A program made the translations under genes and the position numbers. Below, piece by piece: positions 1 through 6,298 of a DNA stretch of 10,138 nt. The stretch is from NCBI GenBank assembly GCA_003228495.1, contig QIDY01000211.1, forward strand, positions 1-10,138, read 5' to 3'. This DNA is from Nitrospirota bacterium. GTDB taxonomy: Bacteria > Nitrospirota > Nitrospiria > Nitrospirales > UBA8639. Positions within the stretch are counted from its first letter, which is position 1, and each line of letters begins with the position of its first letter. The notes under the pieces were generated by a model. It did no database searches and was not told the DNA's origin. It was given only the letters and a program-made list of their open reading frames with translations.

Positions 1-146
1 GGACGAATAATGGCGTTTAAAAACGACAGTATAATGACTGTCGCAACACCTGATCCGAAACTCATGATTTCGATGCCAGGAATGATTTGACTCGCCAACA
101 CTACGGCCAATCCCGTAATCCCACAACGAATAAAGAATCCCTTCAT
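1..146 (-). CDS. Phage holin family (YvlD-like) small membrane protein, N-terminal part
   Basis: Partial gene; 48 codons are present and the rest lies beyond the left edge. The translation starts MKGFFIRCGITGLAVVLASQ, continues with a second hydrophobic stretch (about residues 32-43) and reaches LNAIIR at the edge. A first helix, a short polar PGIE turn, a second helix and an LNA(I/L)IRP-type ending are typical of the four-helix Phage_holin_4_2/YvlD membrane family. Despite the name, most members are chromosomal inner-membrane proteins of unknown role. The start ATG overlaps the TGA of a tiny upstream ORF. The only purine-rich site (AAGAGG) lies 16 bases upstream, too far for this ATG. Family assignment is from recalled sequence pattern. 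Confidence 0.72.
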   Translation of the reverse strand, partial: MKGFFIRCGITGLAVVLASQIIPGIEIMSFGSGVATVIILSFLNAIIR

Positions 147-277
147 GATTGCATCATACCGGCCTCTTGGTCACCGCCTCAAGCTCCAACAGCCTATGGG
201 GCTGACTCTGGTTATTAACCCGGCAATTTATGTTTTACACGAAATTCCACGAGATACTTATGAAATAAGGGTTTTAG

Positions 278-320
278 AGTATAAAATGCACATTACACTG
301 TACCGGATTAATATCCGGTA
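278..320 (-). promoter_or_regulatory. Possible promoter with 8-bp inverted repeat upstream of the holin-like gene
   Basis: An inverted repeat TACCGGAT-taat-ATCCGGTA (301-320) has perfect 8-bp arms. On the minus strand a -10-like TATACT (278-283) follows 17 bases after it, and the place of a -35 box is taken by the repeat arm, with no TTGACA. If TATACT is real, the repeat is centred near -40, where class II activators bind. No T-run follows the hairpin in either direction, so a terminator is unlikely. The regulator is unknown. Confidence 0.35.
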
Positions 321-380
321 GAAAAAACACCACAGAAATCACCCCACGGCCCATCCGGCAGAATTAGATAGCGGGATCCC

Positions 381-402
381 AAAATAGATTGCCTCAAGAG
401 GC
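381..402 (-). terminator. Weak hairpin downstream of hpnA
   Basis: GCCTC (391-395) pairs with GAGGC (398-402) across AA. Read on the minus strand, the hairpin is followed six bases later by TTTT (381-384). It lies 35 bases after the hpnA stop and is the best intrinsic terminator candidate there, though the stem is short and the T-tract is displaced. Confidence 0.35.
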
Positions 403-436
403 TTCGTAAGGAAGAAAAAAACGGTTTAGGGAGATT

Positions 437-1423
437 TCAGGCGTATCCGTATTGGTGAAACCACTCTACCGCTTTCTTTAGAGCCGTTTCCACTGGTGTC
501 TGGGGAAGGTCAAGCTCCTTCCGGGCTTTCGTGCAATCATAATGCATCCGGTACTTGGCCATGCGCACGCCCTCCAGGGGAATTCGCGGAGGTTTGTGCG
601 TCAGATGATTGGCAAGCCAGGTATTCATATGGGCAAGAGGAATAATCATCTTCCAGGGTAATCGAACACGAGGGGCGGAAACACCGGTCAATTGGCTCAG
701 CATCTGACAAACTTCTCGAAGGCTGAGATTTTGATTCCCAAGAATATACCGCTCACCAATCCGGCCTCGCTCCATGGCTCGCACATGTCCCAGAGCCACA
801 TCGTCGACATCAATCAAATTCATTCCGGTTTCTATATACGCAAACATCCGCCCCTTCATAAAATCAACAATGATTTGACCCGTGGGTGTGGGTTTGATAT
901 CCCGTTCCCCAACTGGAGCGGTGGGATTCACAATCACTACCGGCAATCCTTGTTGAGCCATTTTCAGCACTGCTTGCTCAGCCAAAAATTTTGATCGTTT
1001 GTAATCTCCGGAAAGTTGGCTCTCAGAAGGAAATAATTCTTCATGACCTAACCCTCTATCCCTCGGTAACCCAATTGCCCCAATTGTACTGGTATAGACA
1101 ATACGCTCAACGCCTGTTTCCTCTGCAGCACGAAAGAGATGTTTGGTACCCTCCACATTTACCGTATAAAACGTCGTGGGATCTCGAGCCCATAAGGCAT
1201 AATGAGCCGCCACATGATAGACCCCCTGGCAACCGGTTAAGGCTTTTTTTAAGGAGTGGGGATCCTGCAAATCACCTTCAACTATTTCAACCGGAACCCC
1301 ATCAAGATTGCTCCGATTGCTGGTTGGGCGAACCAAGACCCTCACCTCATCGCCTTTGGCGACCACAGCCCGCGTCACCGCAGCTCCAATAAATCCCGAT
1401 GATCCGGTAATGAGAACTTTCAT
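437..1423 (-). CDS. hpnA: HpnA-type NAD-dependent sugar epimerase/dehydratase (hopanoid-associated)
   Basis: 328 residues, the usual length for this group. It is an extended short-chain dehydrogenase/reductase. The Rossmann glycine motif GSSGFIG is at residues 7-13, an acidic NVEGTKHLF segment at 89-97, the catalytic serine region TSTIGAIG at 111-118, and the YxxxK pair is Y141/K145. The NPTAPVGERDIKPTPTG stretch (166-182) is characteristic of the HpnA subfamily named for its frequent linkage to hopanoid genes. The exact substrate is not established from sequence; a role in nucleotide-sugar supply for the hopanoid side chain is an inference. Cytoplasmic. It lies 274 bases downstream of the prenyl synthase gene on the same strand, which fits isoprenoid and hopanoid metabolism. 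The ATG has no clear Shine-Dalgarno sequence. A possible own promoter lies just upstream, so it need not depend on ispA transcription. Confidence 0.85.
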   Translation of the reverse strand: MKVLITGSSGFIGAAVTRAVVAKGDEVRVLVRPTSNRSNLDGVPVEIVEGDLQDPHSLKKALTGCQGVYHVAAHYALWARDPTTFYTVNVEGTKHLFRAAEETGVERIVYTSTIGAIGLPRDRGLGHEELFPSESQLSGDYKRSKFLAEQAVLKMAQQGLPVVIVNPTAPVGERDIKPTPTGQIIVDFMKGRMFAYIETGMNLIDVDDVALGHVRAMERGRIGERYILGNQNLSLREVCQMLSQLTGVSAPRVRLPWKMIIPLAHMNTWLANHLTHKPPRIPLEGVRMAKYRMHYDCTKARKELDLPQTPVETALKKAVEWFHQYGYA

Positions 1424-1461
1424 AAGAACAAAATGCTGAATCTCAGATTCACATGAGACTG

Positions 1462-1490
1462 GATTTAGGTGGAAAAAGAAATGGAGTCAA
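1462..1490 (-). promoter_or_regulatory. Possible hpnA promoter
   Basis: On the minus strand TTGACT (1485-1490) is followed after 17 bases by TAAATC (1462-1467). The -35 matches five of six consensus bases and the -10 is weak (three of six). Transcription would begin about 30 bases upstream of the hpnA ATG. Confidence 0.35.
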
Positions 1491-1526
1491 ACGCGATGCG
1501 ATAGACAAGAGCAGGGCAGACGTAGA

Positions 1527-1716
1527 TTAATTCGACGAGCCATGTAGAAGTGACTCAATTCCCTTGCGCCATTGGACAGGAGCTTAGTTTCGTCGCCTCA
1601 TTCAACGGAGGCGAGCCATTTGGCTTGATGCTAAGATAACTTAATTCCGACGCCTCATTCAACGGAGGCGAACCGGCTCTCCTGTTTCCCAAATAAATTA
1701 ATTGCGTCGCGACATT
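1527..1716. repeat. Hairpin repeats with a 57-bp period between hpnA and ispA
   Basis: Two 35-base copies (1583-1617 and 1640-1674) differ at four positions. Each contains the hairpin core CGCCTCATTCAACGGAGGCG, with 6-bp arms and an 8-base loop (1594-1613 and 1651-1670). The offset is exactly 57. Weaker matches occur in the same register: TTAATTCGACG followed directly by AGCCAT at 1527, as if the hairpin had been cut out, and TTAATTGCGTCGC at 1698, which is the 3' end of ispA and matches copy one at 15 of 19 bases. On the minus strand all four units end in an Asn codon plus TAA in the same frame. No T-run follows the hairpins, so they are not classic terminators, though they could protect the 3' end of ispA mRNA. 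The two central copies are certain; the outer two are suggestive. Confidence 0.75.
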
Positions 1717-2588
1717 ATATAGGTAGCCATGTGTCGCAGCGGATCGGCATGCTGATCAAAGGATTCCAGTCGCTTGACGGCTCGCCCAACACATTCTTCA
1801 CCTAATTGTCGAGCCCCATCAATGCCAAAAAATGAAGGATAGGTTTTTTTCCCTCGCTTTTCGTCAGTTCCAGCATCTTTACCCAATTCTTCACGGGTTC
1901 CCACCATATTCAACACATCGTCGGCGATTTGAAAGGCTAATCCGATATCTTCAGCATAACCGGTCAAGGATTCCAATTGTGCCGAAGAGGCCCCACCAAT
2001 TATTCCCCCAATACGGACCGCGGCACGAATCAGTTGTCCGGTCTTATGGGAATGGATTTTTTTCAGGTGTGCCAGGTCAACCTCTTGGTTTTCAGCCTGG
2101 ATATCCATAACTTGCCCACCCACCATTCCTTGATGCCCAGAGCCAAAGGCGAGTTCACGGATAATATTCAAGCGTTGACCCGCGGTTAGACTGTTGTCCT
2201 CATCATCCTGGCTGCATAATTCAAAAGCCATGGTGAGCAAGGCATCGCCGGCTAAAATCGCCATCCCATCGCCAAACACCTTATGATTCGTGAATCGACT
2301 ACGTCGATAGTCATCATCATCCATCGCAGGTAAGTCATCATGAATGAGAGAATACGTATGGACGAATTCCAGGGATGCTGCGTATGGCAACGTGGCATCG
2401 TTGTCGTACCCCAACGCCTGGGCAGCCGCAATCGTCAAGATGGGCCGAATACGCTTTCCCCCACCTAGCAAGCTGTATCGCATGGATTCGTAAAGTTTTT
2501 CCGGGTGACTCAAGGTACCTGGAAGGCTCTGCTCCAGAAACTGATCGACCCGTTGACGCTGCTGATCTAAGTATTTATGAATGTCCAC
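1698..2588 (-). CDS. ispA: Farnesyl/geranylgeranyl diphosphate synthase (short-chain trans-prenyltransferase)
   Basis: Condenses isopentenyl diphosphate with allylic diphosphates to make C15 (perhaps C20) prenyl diphosphate, precursor of quinone tails, squalene and hopanoids. Cytoplasmic. Numbered from the GTG at 2588: the GGGKRIRP substrate loop is at about 42-49, the first aspartate motif DDLPAMD at 84-90, GHQG at 151-154, and the second motif is DDVLN at 223-227, where the usual last Asp is Asn. The GKK lysines follow at 246-248. I chose GTG 2588 (296 residues) over an in-frame TTG at 2630 (310 residues). It places the GGGKR motif where E. coli IspA has it, and a TTGACA promoter element would put the transcript start downstream of the TTG. 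Neither start has a visible ribosome binding site. Product chain length cannot be decided from what I see. Confidence 0.85.
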   Translation of the reverse strand: MDIHKYLDQQRQRVDQFLEQSLPGTLSHPEKLYESMRYSLLGGGKRIRPILTIAAAQALGYDNDATLPYAASLEFVHTYSLIHDDLPAMDDDDYRRSRFTNHKVFGDGMAILAGDALLTMAFELCSQDDEDNSLTAGQRLNIIRELAFGSGHQGMVGGQVMDIQAENQEVDLAHLKKIHSHKTGQLIRAAVRIGGIIGGASSAQLESLTGYAEDIGLAFQIADDVLNMVGTREELGKDAGTDEKRGKKTYPSFFGIDGARQLGEECVGRAVKRLESFDQHADPLRHMATYIMSRRN

Positions 2589-2621
2589 AAGGGAGATACG
2601 AGGGGAAATAGAAGGGCACGA

Positions 2622-2650
2622 CCCTATCAAAAGAATTTTTTAACTGTCAA
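2622..2650 (-). promoter_or_regulatory. Possible ispA promoter
   Basis: On the minus strand a perfect -35 TTGACA (2645-2650) is followed by an AT-rich spacer. At 15-17 bases lie TGATAG, GATAGG or ATAGGG, all poor -10 boxes. Transcription would start near 2615-2620, leaving a leader of about 30 bases before the GTG. It sits in the short divergent gap shared with the plus-strand zinc-finger gene. Confidence 0.4.
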
Positions 2651-2687
2651 ACAGCCATGGCGAACATTACCTACTTTCGCCCTGAGG

Positions 2688-3012
2688 ATGAATACTTTAC
2701 CGTCGGTCCTAATTGTTTTCATCCTCACAGTCTCAGTATACTCCCTCCTTATGAGTATTCGAAATCGAGCAGGAGAATGGGAGCCTTTGCTCCTCGGCAT
2801 CGAACCGGAAGCCTGTGGGGTATGCGGAAAAGGCCTGTACCGGAATTTCACGATGCAGCGTTTGCGAAAATTTCGTTCATTATAGTTGCTTGGCTAGTGG
2901 GAAAGTCTCTTACCTCAAGCGACGTCCTCGCGTCTGCCAAACCTGTGATACCCATCAGCCGGCCTCGGCTTCCGGAAAAACGGTGGAGTCGGTTCCATCT
3001 GAAAGTAAATAA
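2688..3012 (+). CDS. Membrane-anchored C4HC3 zinc-finger protein, interrupted by a one-base frameshift
   Basis: Not a recognised gene. The first frame, from ATG 2688, encodes a transmembrane helix (about residues 4-23) and then EACGVCGKGLYRN; left alone it stops at 2885. The rest reads in another frame up to TAA 3010-3012. Removing one base between 2826 and 2853 joins them into a 107-residue protein. Its ligands are C43, C46, C56, C59, H64, C67, C83 and C86, spaced C-x2-C-x9-C-x2-C-x4-H-x2-C-x15-C-x2-C. This is the cross-brace pattern of PHD-like fingers. One N-terminal helix suggests membrane anchoring. The stop overlaps the next ATG (TAATG), which supports the second frame as the real C-terminus. 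The break may be a sequencing or assembly error, a recent mutation or a programmed +1 shift. A third frame (2657-3025) is open but lacks any such pattern. Confidence 0.62.
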
Positions 3013-3353
3013 TGAACAATCCTGAGCTCTCCCTCCCGCGATCCAGGGGAACAAACAAATTATCGACCCTATTTCTCTATTTTGTGCTATCGCCTTTGCT
3101 CTGTGCCTTTAGCGGGTTTCATATGACAAGTTATCTATTGGTTGGTCTGTACACGTGGCCTCGAACCAGCCGGGTGCTTGCCCTGACAATTGGAACCTGC
3201 ATTTTTGTGTATGAATTTATTTTTAAGAGCCAGGCCCCTCAATTCGCATCAGAGAAACGTTGGTCTCAAGGTGAATGGGTTATGTATACCAGTGTGCTCC
3301 CTTTGGTTTTCGGTGCCGGTGCACTCTTAGCATTGGCCGGATTTTTCGATTAG
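3012..3353 (+). CDS. Small integral membrane protein of unknown function
   Basis: 113 residues, not recognised. After a basic, proline-containing N-terminus (about 17 residues) hydrophobic segments lie at about 18-35, 39-48, 55-71 and 89-111, suggesting three helices plus one short or re-entrant segment. A charged loop at 72-88 (FKSQAPQFASEKRWSQGEW) separates the last two. There are no conserved catalytic or metal-binding residues that I can identify. The start is fixed by the TAATG overlap with the preceding zinc-finger gene, so the two are probably translationally coupled and may act together at the inner membrane; that link is inference from position only. Confidence 0.75.
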   Translation: MNNPELSLPRSRGTNKLSTLFLYFVLSPLLCAFSGFHMTSYLLVGLYTWPRTSRVLALTIGTCIFVYEFIFKSQAPQFASEKRWSQGEWVMYTSVLPLVFGAGALLALAGFFD

Positions 3354-3396
3354 AGAACCGCCATTTTTAGATTAGAATTGATAACTTCACTTAGCT

Positions 3397-3405
3397 AGGG
3401 AGAGG
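3397..3405 (+). promoter_or_regulatory. Strong Shine-Dalgarno site of the 59-residue gene
   Basis: AGGGAGAGG ends eight bases before the ATG at 3414. It is much stronger than the ribosome binding sites of the other genes here, and is the main evidence that the short gene is translated. Confidence 0.7.
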
Positions 3406-3413
3406 ACAAACGG

Positions 3414-3593
3414 ATGAAAAATGTGGAATTGACCATAGAAGGCACAATGTTAACTATTAAGGTTGATCTCTCAAAAGATTTTGGGCCCTCAACTTCCGGG
3501 AAAACAACCATTATTGCGTCGACAGAGGGTAATGTTTCTATCCTAGAGCGTGAGGAGAAAATTGGTCTGAATATTTACAAGAAAAAATCGTAG
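3414..3593 (+). CDS. Conserved-looking 59-residue protein of unknown function
   Basis: Starts at ATG 3414 behind a strong ribosome binding site and ends at TAG 3591-3593. The sequence has an alternating, beta-rich character: MKNVELTIEGTMLTIKVDLS, then GPSTSGKTTIIASTEGN (residues 24-40) and GLNIYKKK near the end. I recall short bacterial proteins with an SxSGKTxxxAST/S-x-GN core and a GLNxYxK ending and no assigned function; this one appears to belong with them, but I cannot check. The SGKT is not a Walker A motif, since GxxxxGKT is absent. No signal peptide or membrane segment. It sits 60 bases after the membrane-protein gene and could be the last gene of that unit. Its last 19 bases overlap the uvrA 3' end on the opposite strand. 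Confidence 0.72.
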   Translation: MKNVELTIEGTMLTIKVDLSKDFGPSTSGKTTIIASTEGNVSILEREEKIGLNIYKKKS

Positions 3594-6109
3594 TTTTTTT
3601 TGAATGCATCTTTGTCCTCCAACAAGGCCTGCCCCGTTCGCGAGGCCGGAACCTGCATCACGGACTCTGGAGTTCCCTCTGCTACTACATGCCCGCCTTG
3701 ATCTCCACCCTCCGGCCCCAAGTCGATAATCCAATCCGAATTCCGAATCACATCCAGATTATGTTCGATCACGAGCACGGTGTTCCCGGTTTCAACCAAC
3801 CGATCAAGCACATCCAACAACCGTTGAATATCTACAAAATGTAACCCTGTCGTGGGCTCGTCCAAAATATAGAGTGTTCGACCAGTTGCACGCTTAGAAA
3901 GTTCCTTCGAGAGTTTCACTCGCTGAGCTTCCCCTCCAGACAACGTCGTGGCCGATTGTCCCAACTTAATATAATGAAGTCCGACATCAGACAGCGTCTG
4001 GAGTCGGGTGCGAATAGGAGGAATATTGACAAAAAAATCCAACGCTTCCGTTACCGTCATATTCAATACATCGGCAATCGTTCGTCCTTTGTACATCACA
4101 TCTAGGGTTTCCCGATTGTACCGTTGGCCGGCACAGACCTCACAGGTCACATAAATATCCGGGAGAAAATGCATTTCAATTTTGATCAACCCGTCGCCCT
4201 GACAGGCTTCGCATCGGCCACCTTTGACATTAAAGCTATACCGGCCCGGTTTGTAGCCCCGTACTCGTGACTCCTGCAATTGGGCGAACACATCTCGAAT
4301 GAAACTGAAGAGACCGGTGTATGTGGCCGGGTTGGAACGGGGGGTTCGCCCGATCGGGGATTGATCGATATCGATGAGTTTATCCAGGTGTTCAAGGCCA
4401 CGTATGACCCGACATCCTTCGAAGATTGGTTTTTTTTGCGCAAAGCCTAGCCCTAGCGACCGGAATAACACATCGATCACCAAGGTACTTTTTCCCGACC
4501 CTGAAACACCAGTTACACACGTGAACAGCCCCAATGGAATATTCACCGTGATATTTTGCAAGTTATGTTTCTCAGCGTTAACTACGGACAACAATCCTTT
4601 GGGCTTTCGTTGGCGAAGCGGCAACGACACGCGCTGGCTTCCTTTCAAATATTGTCCGGTGAGCGAGGCGGCATGTGCCATGATCACGGAGGGCGGGCCA
4701 TGAGCCACCAACTGGCCACCTTCCACTCCAGCTCCGGGTCCTAAGTCCAAGACATAATCAGCGGCACGCATGGTCTCTGCATCATGCTCCACCACCACAA
4801 CCGTATTCCCCATATCTCGTAAACGCAGCAGCGTTTGCAATAACCGGCGATGATCACGTTGATGCAAGCCGATACTGGGTTCATCAAGAATATACAAGAC
4901 ACCTACCAAGCCCGATCCGATTTGCGTGGCCAGACGAATACGTTGGCCTTCTCCTCCCGAGAGAGTGGCCGAGGGGCGATCCAGTGTGAGATATGCCAAA
5001 CCGACATTCAATAAAAATTCTACACGTTCCCGGATTTCCTTAATCACTCGTTGCCCGATCAAGCGTTCACGATCTGTAAGATTCAAGGCATCGAGAAATT
5101 CTAATATTTCCCGCACAGACAAATGCGTGATTTCAGCGATGGATTGTCCACCGATTTTAATCGCCAGACTTTCCTGTTTCAGACGACCCCCTCCACAGAC
5201 CTCACACGGAGTATCGAACGTCCATTCTTCATGCTCGGGACAACCCGAAGCCTCAAATCCAATTCCATCGCATGCCGGGCAGGCACCATGTGGACTGTTG
5301 AAGGAAAAAACTCGTGGAGCGATTTCTGAATAACTGACTCCACATTGAATACAGGCTAACTGCTCACTATAAATTCGAACGTGTTCATCTTCGGTCAGCA
5401 CTCCAACGAGTCCCTTGGTCATCTTGAGGGCGGTTTCAACTGAATCGGCCAGGCGACGGGCTACGCTGGTATCTGTTTTTACGATCAGGCGATCTACCAC
5501 AATTTCAATCGTATGCTTCCGCTGTTTATGTAAACTGATGGACTCGCCCAGATCACGGAGGGCGCCATCAATGCGAGCTCGAACAAATCCCGCTTTTCGA
5601 GCCGCTAGGAGTTCTTTTCGATATTCGCCTTTTCGACCACGCACAATAGGAGCCAGTATTTGAATTTTGCTGCCGAGCGGAAGGGCCAAGATGGCATCTA
5701 CCATTTGTTGAACCGTTTGCGCGGCAATGGAATTGCCACATTGATAACAAAAGGGTTCCCCGATTCTGGCAAATAACAAACGAAAATAATCATAAATCTC
5801 GGTGACCGTTCCCACCGTCGAACGTGGGTTGTGGCTTGTCGTTTTTTGCACAATGGAAATGGCGGGAGAAAGGCCATCAATAGAATCCACATCCGGCTTA
5901 GTCATTTGCTCCAGAAATTGCCGAGCATACGCCGACAACGATTCCACATATCGTCGCTGGCCTTCGGCATAGATGGTATCGAAGGCTAAGGAGGATTTGC
6001 CCGATCCACTTAAGCCTGTAATCACCACGAGTTGATCACGAGGAATGACAAGGTCAAGATTTTTGAGGTTGTGTTGGCGAGCGCCTTTAATCACGATAGC
6101 GTTTTGCAT
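3575..6109 (-). CDS. uvrA: Excinuclease ABC subunit A, short form lacking the insertion domain
   Basis: Damage-recognition ATPase of nucleotide excision repair; works as a dimer and loads UvrB on damaged DNA. Walker A motifs are GLSGSGKS (32-39) and GVSGSGKS (534-541); signatures LSGGEGQR (383-390) and LSGGEAQR (723-730); Walker B/D-loops ILDEPSIGLH (407-416) and ILDEPTTGLH (748-757). Cysteine pairs C253/C256 with C277/C280 and C633/C636 with C656/C659 form the two usual zinc modules; C121/C124 and C302/C305 are further pairs. The UvrB-binding region (about 125-245) is present, so this is not the UvrA2 type. Length is 844 against about 940: only 16 residues (FEASGCPEHEEWTFDT) lie between the DGIG after the first zinc module and PCEVC, where E. 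coli has about 120. The start is ATG 6109, without a ribosome binding site. The 3' end overlaps a convergent small gene by 19 bases. Confidence 0.95.
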   Translation of the reverse strand: MQNAIVIKGARQHNLKNLDLVIPRDQLVVITGLSGSGKSSLAFDTIYAEGQRRYVESLSAYARQFLEQMTKPDVDSIDGLSPAISIVQKTTSHNPRSTVGTVTEIYDYFRLLFARIGEPFCYQCGNSIAAQTVQQMVDAILALPLGSKIQILAPIVRGRKGEYRKELLAARKAGFVRARIDGALRDLGESISLHKQRKHTIEIVVDRLIVKTDTSVARRLADSVETALKMTKGLVGVLTEDEHVRIYSEQLACIQCGVSYSEIAPRVFSFNSPHGACPACDGIGFEASGCPEHEEWTFDTPCEVCGGGRLKQESLAIKIGGQSIAEITHLSVREILEFLDALNLTDRERLIGQRVIKEIRERVEFLLNVGLAYLTLDRPSATLSGGEGQRIRLATQIGSGLVGVLYILDEPSIGLHQRDHRRLLQTLLRLRDMGNTVVVVEHDAETMRAADYVLDLGPGAGVEGGQLVAHGPPSVIMAHAASLTGQYLKGSQRVSLPLRQRKPKGLLSVVNAEKHNLQNITVNIPLGLFTCVTGVSGSGKSTLVIDVLFRSLGLGFAQKKPIFEGCRVIRGLEHLDKLIDIDQSPIGRTPRSNPATYTGLFSFIRDVFAQLQESRVRGYKPGRYSFNVKGGRCEACQGDGLIKIEMHFLPDIYVTCEVCAGQRYNRETLDVMYKGRTIADVLNMTVTEALDFFVNIPPIRTRLQTLSDVGLHYIKLGQSATTLSGGEAQRVKLSKELSKRATGRTLYILDEPTTGLHFVDIQRLLDVLDRLVETGNTVLVIEHNLDVIRNSDWIIDLGPEGGDQGGHVVAEGTPESVMQVPASRTGQALLEDKDAFKKNYDFFL
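3582..3601. terminator. Weak A/T hairpin at the convergent gene ends
   Basis: Six A (3582-3587) can pair with part of an eight-T run (3594-3601) around TCGTAG. The stem is all A-U, so it is weak. The T-run follows the plus-strand stop directly and the A-run gives a T-run for transcription from uvrA, so it could act in both directions. I see no GC-rich stem nearby. Confidence 0.3.
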
Positions 6110-6117
6110 GGGACCCG

Positions 6118-6126
6118 ATTATATCA
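6118..6126 (-). promoter_or_regulatory. Extended -10 promoter of uvrA
   Basis: On the minus strand TGATATAAT is a perfect TGn-TATAAT extended -10. The last T is 9 bases from the A of the uvrA ATG, so transcription should start about 2 bases before the start codon. There is no TTGACA at the expected -35 site, as is common for this promoter type. No LexA-type operator is visible nearby. Confidence 0.65.
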
Positions 6127-6174
6127 TAAGAATTGGGAGGACCGAGCCTTTCCGCTCCCCTCGGAGATTGAGAA

Positions 6175-6204
6175 TTGACCCTTGAATGAGGGGTCGGATA
6201 CAAT
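6175..6204 (+). promoter_or_regulatory. Promoter of the exported-protein gene
   Basis: TTGACC (6175-6180), an 18-base spacer and TACAAT (6199-6204) match the sigma-70 consensus at five of six bases in each box. The start would be near 6211, giving a leader of about 88 bases. A 7-bp inverted repeat (6177-6183 with 6189-6195, one G-T pair) starts in the -35 box and runs through most of the spacer, and could be an operator or a coincidence. Confidence 0.55.
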
Positions 6205-6298
6205 AATTCAGGGTTTCAAAGCCCATAAGCAGACAGCCTCCTTCTATTATTATTGTATTTCCATTCCCACTATTATTTCCCTTATCACGAGGAATTTC

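Noticed and set aside
1..146. Prophage lysis gene
   Set aside because: The holin family name is misleading; no phage genes lie nearby and YvlD-like members are normal chromosomal membrane proteins.
1583..1674. CRISPR array
   Set aside because: Only two solid repeat copies, each palindromic, with a gap of 22 bases between the 35-base copies and no cas genes.
2627..2851. A minus-strand frame upstream of ispA
   Set aside because: Antisense to the helix and first cysteine pair of the zinc-finger gene; composition looks like a shadow frame.
2657..3025. A 122-codon plus-strand frame over the zinc-finger region
   Set aside because: It is continuous, but its middle has no recognisable pattern and no membrane segment where the other frame has a clean helix. 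The Cys/His ligands and the TAATG coupling belong to the other two frames.
6110..6298. SOS (LexA) operator between uvrA and the divergent gene
   Set aside because: No CTGT-N8-ACAG or GAAC-N4-GTTC type box was found by eye; a lineage-specific LexA motif cannot be excluded.
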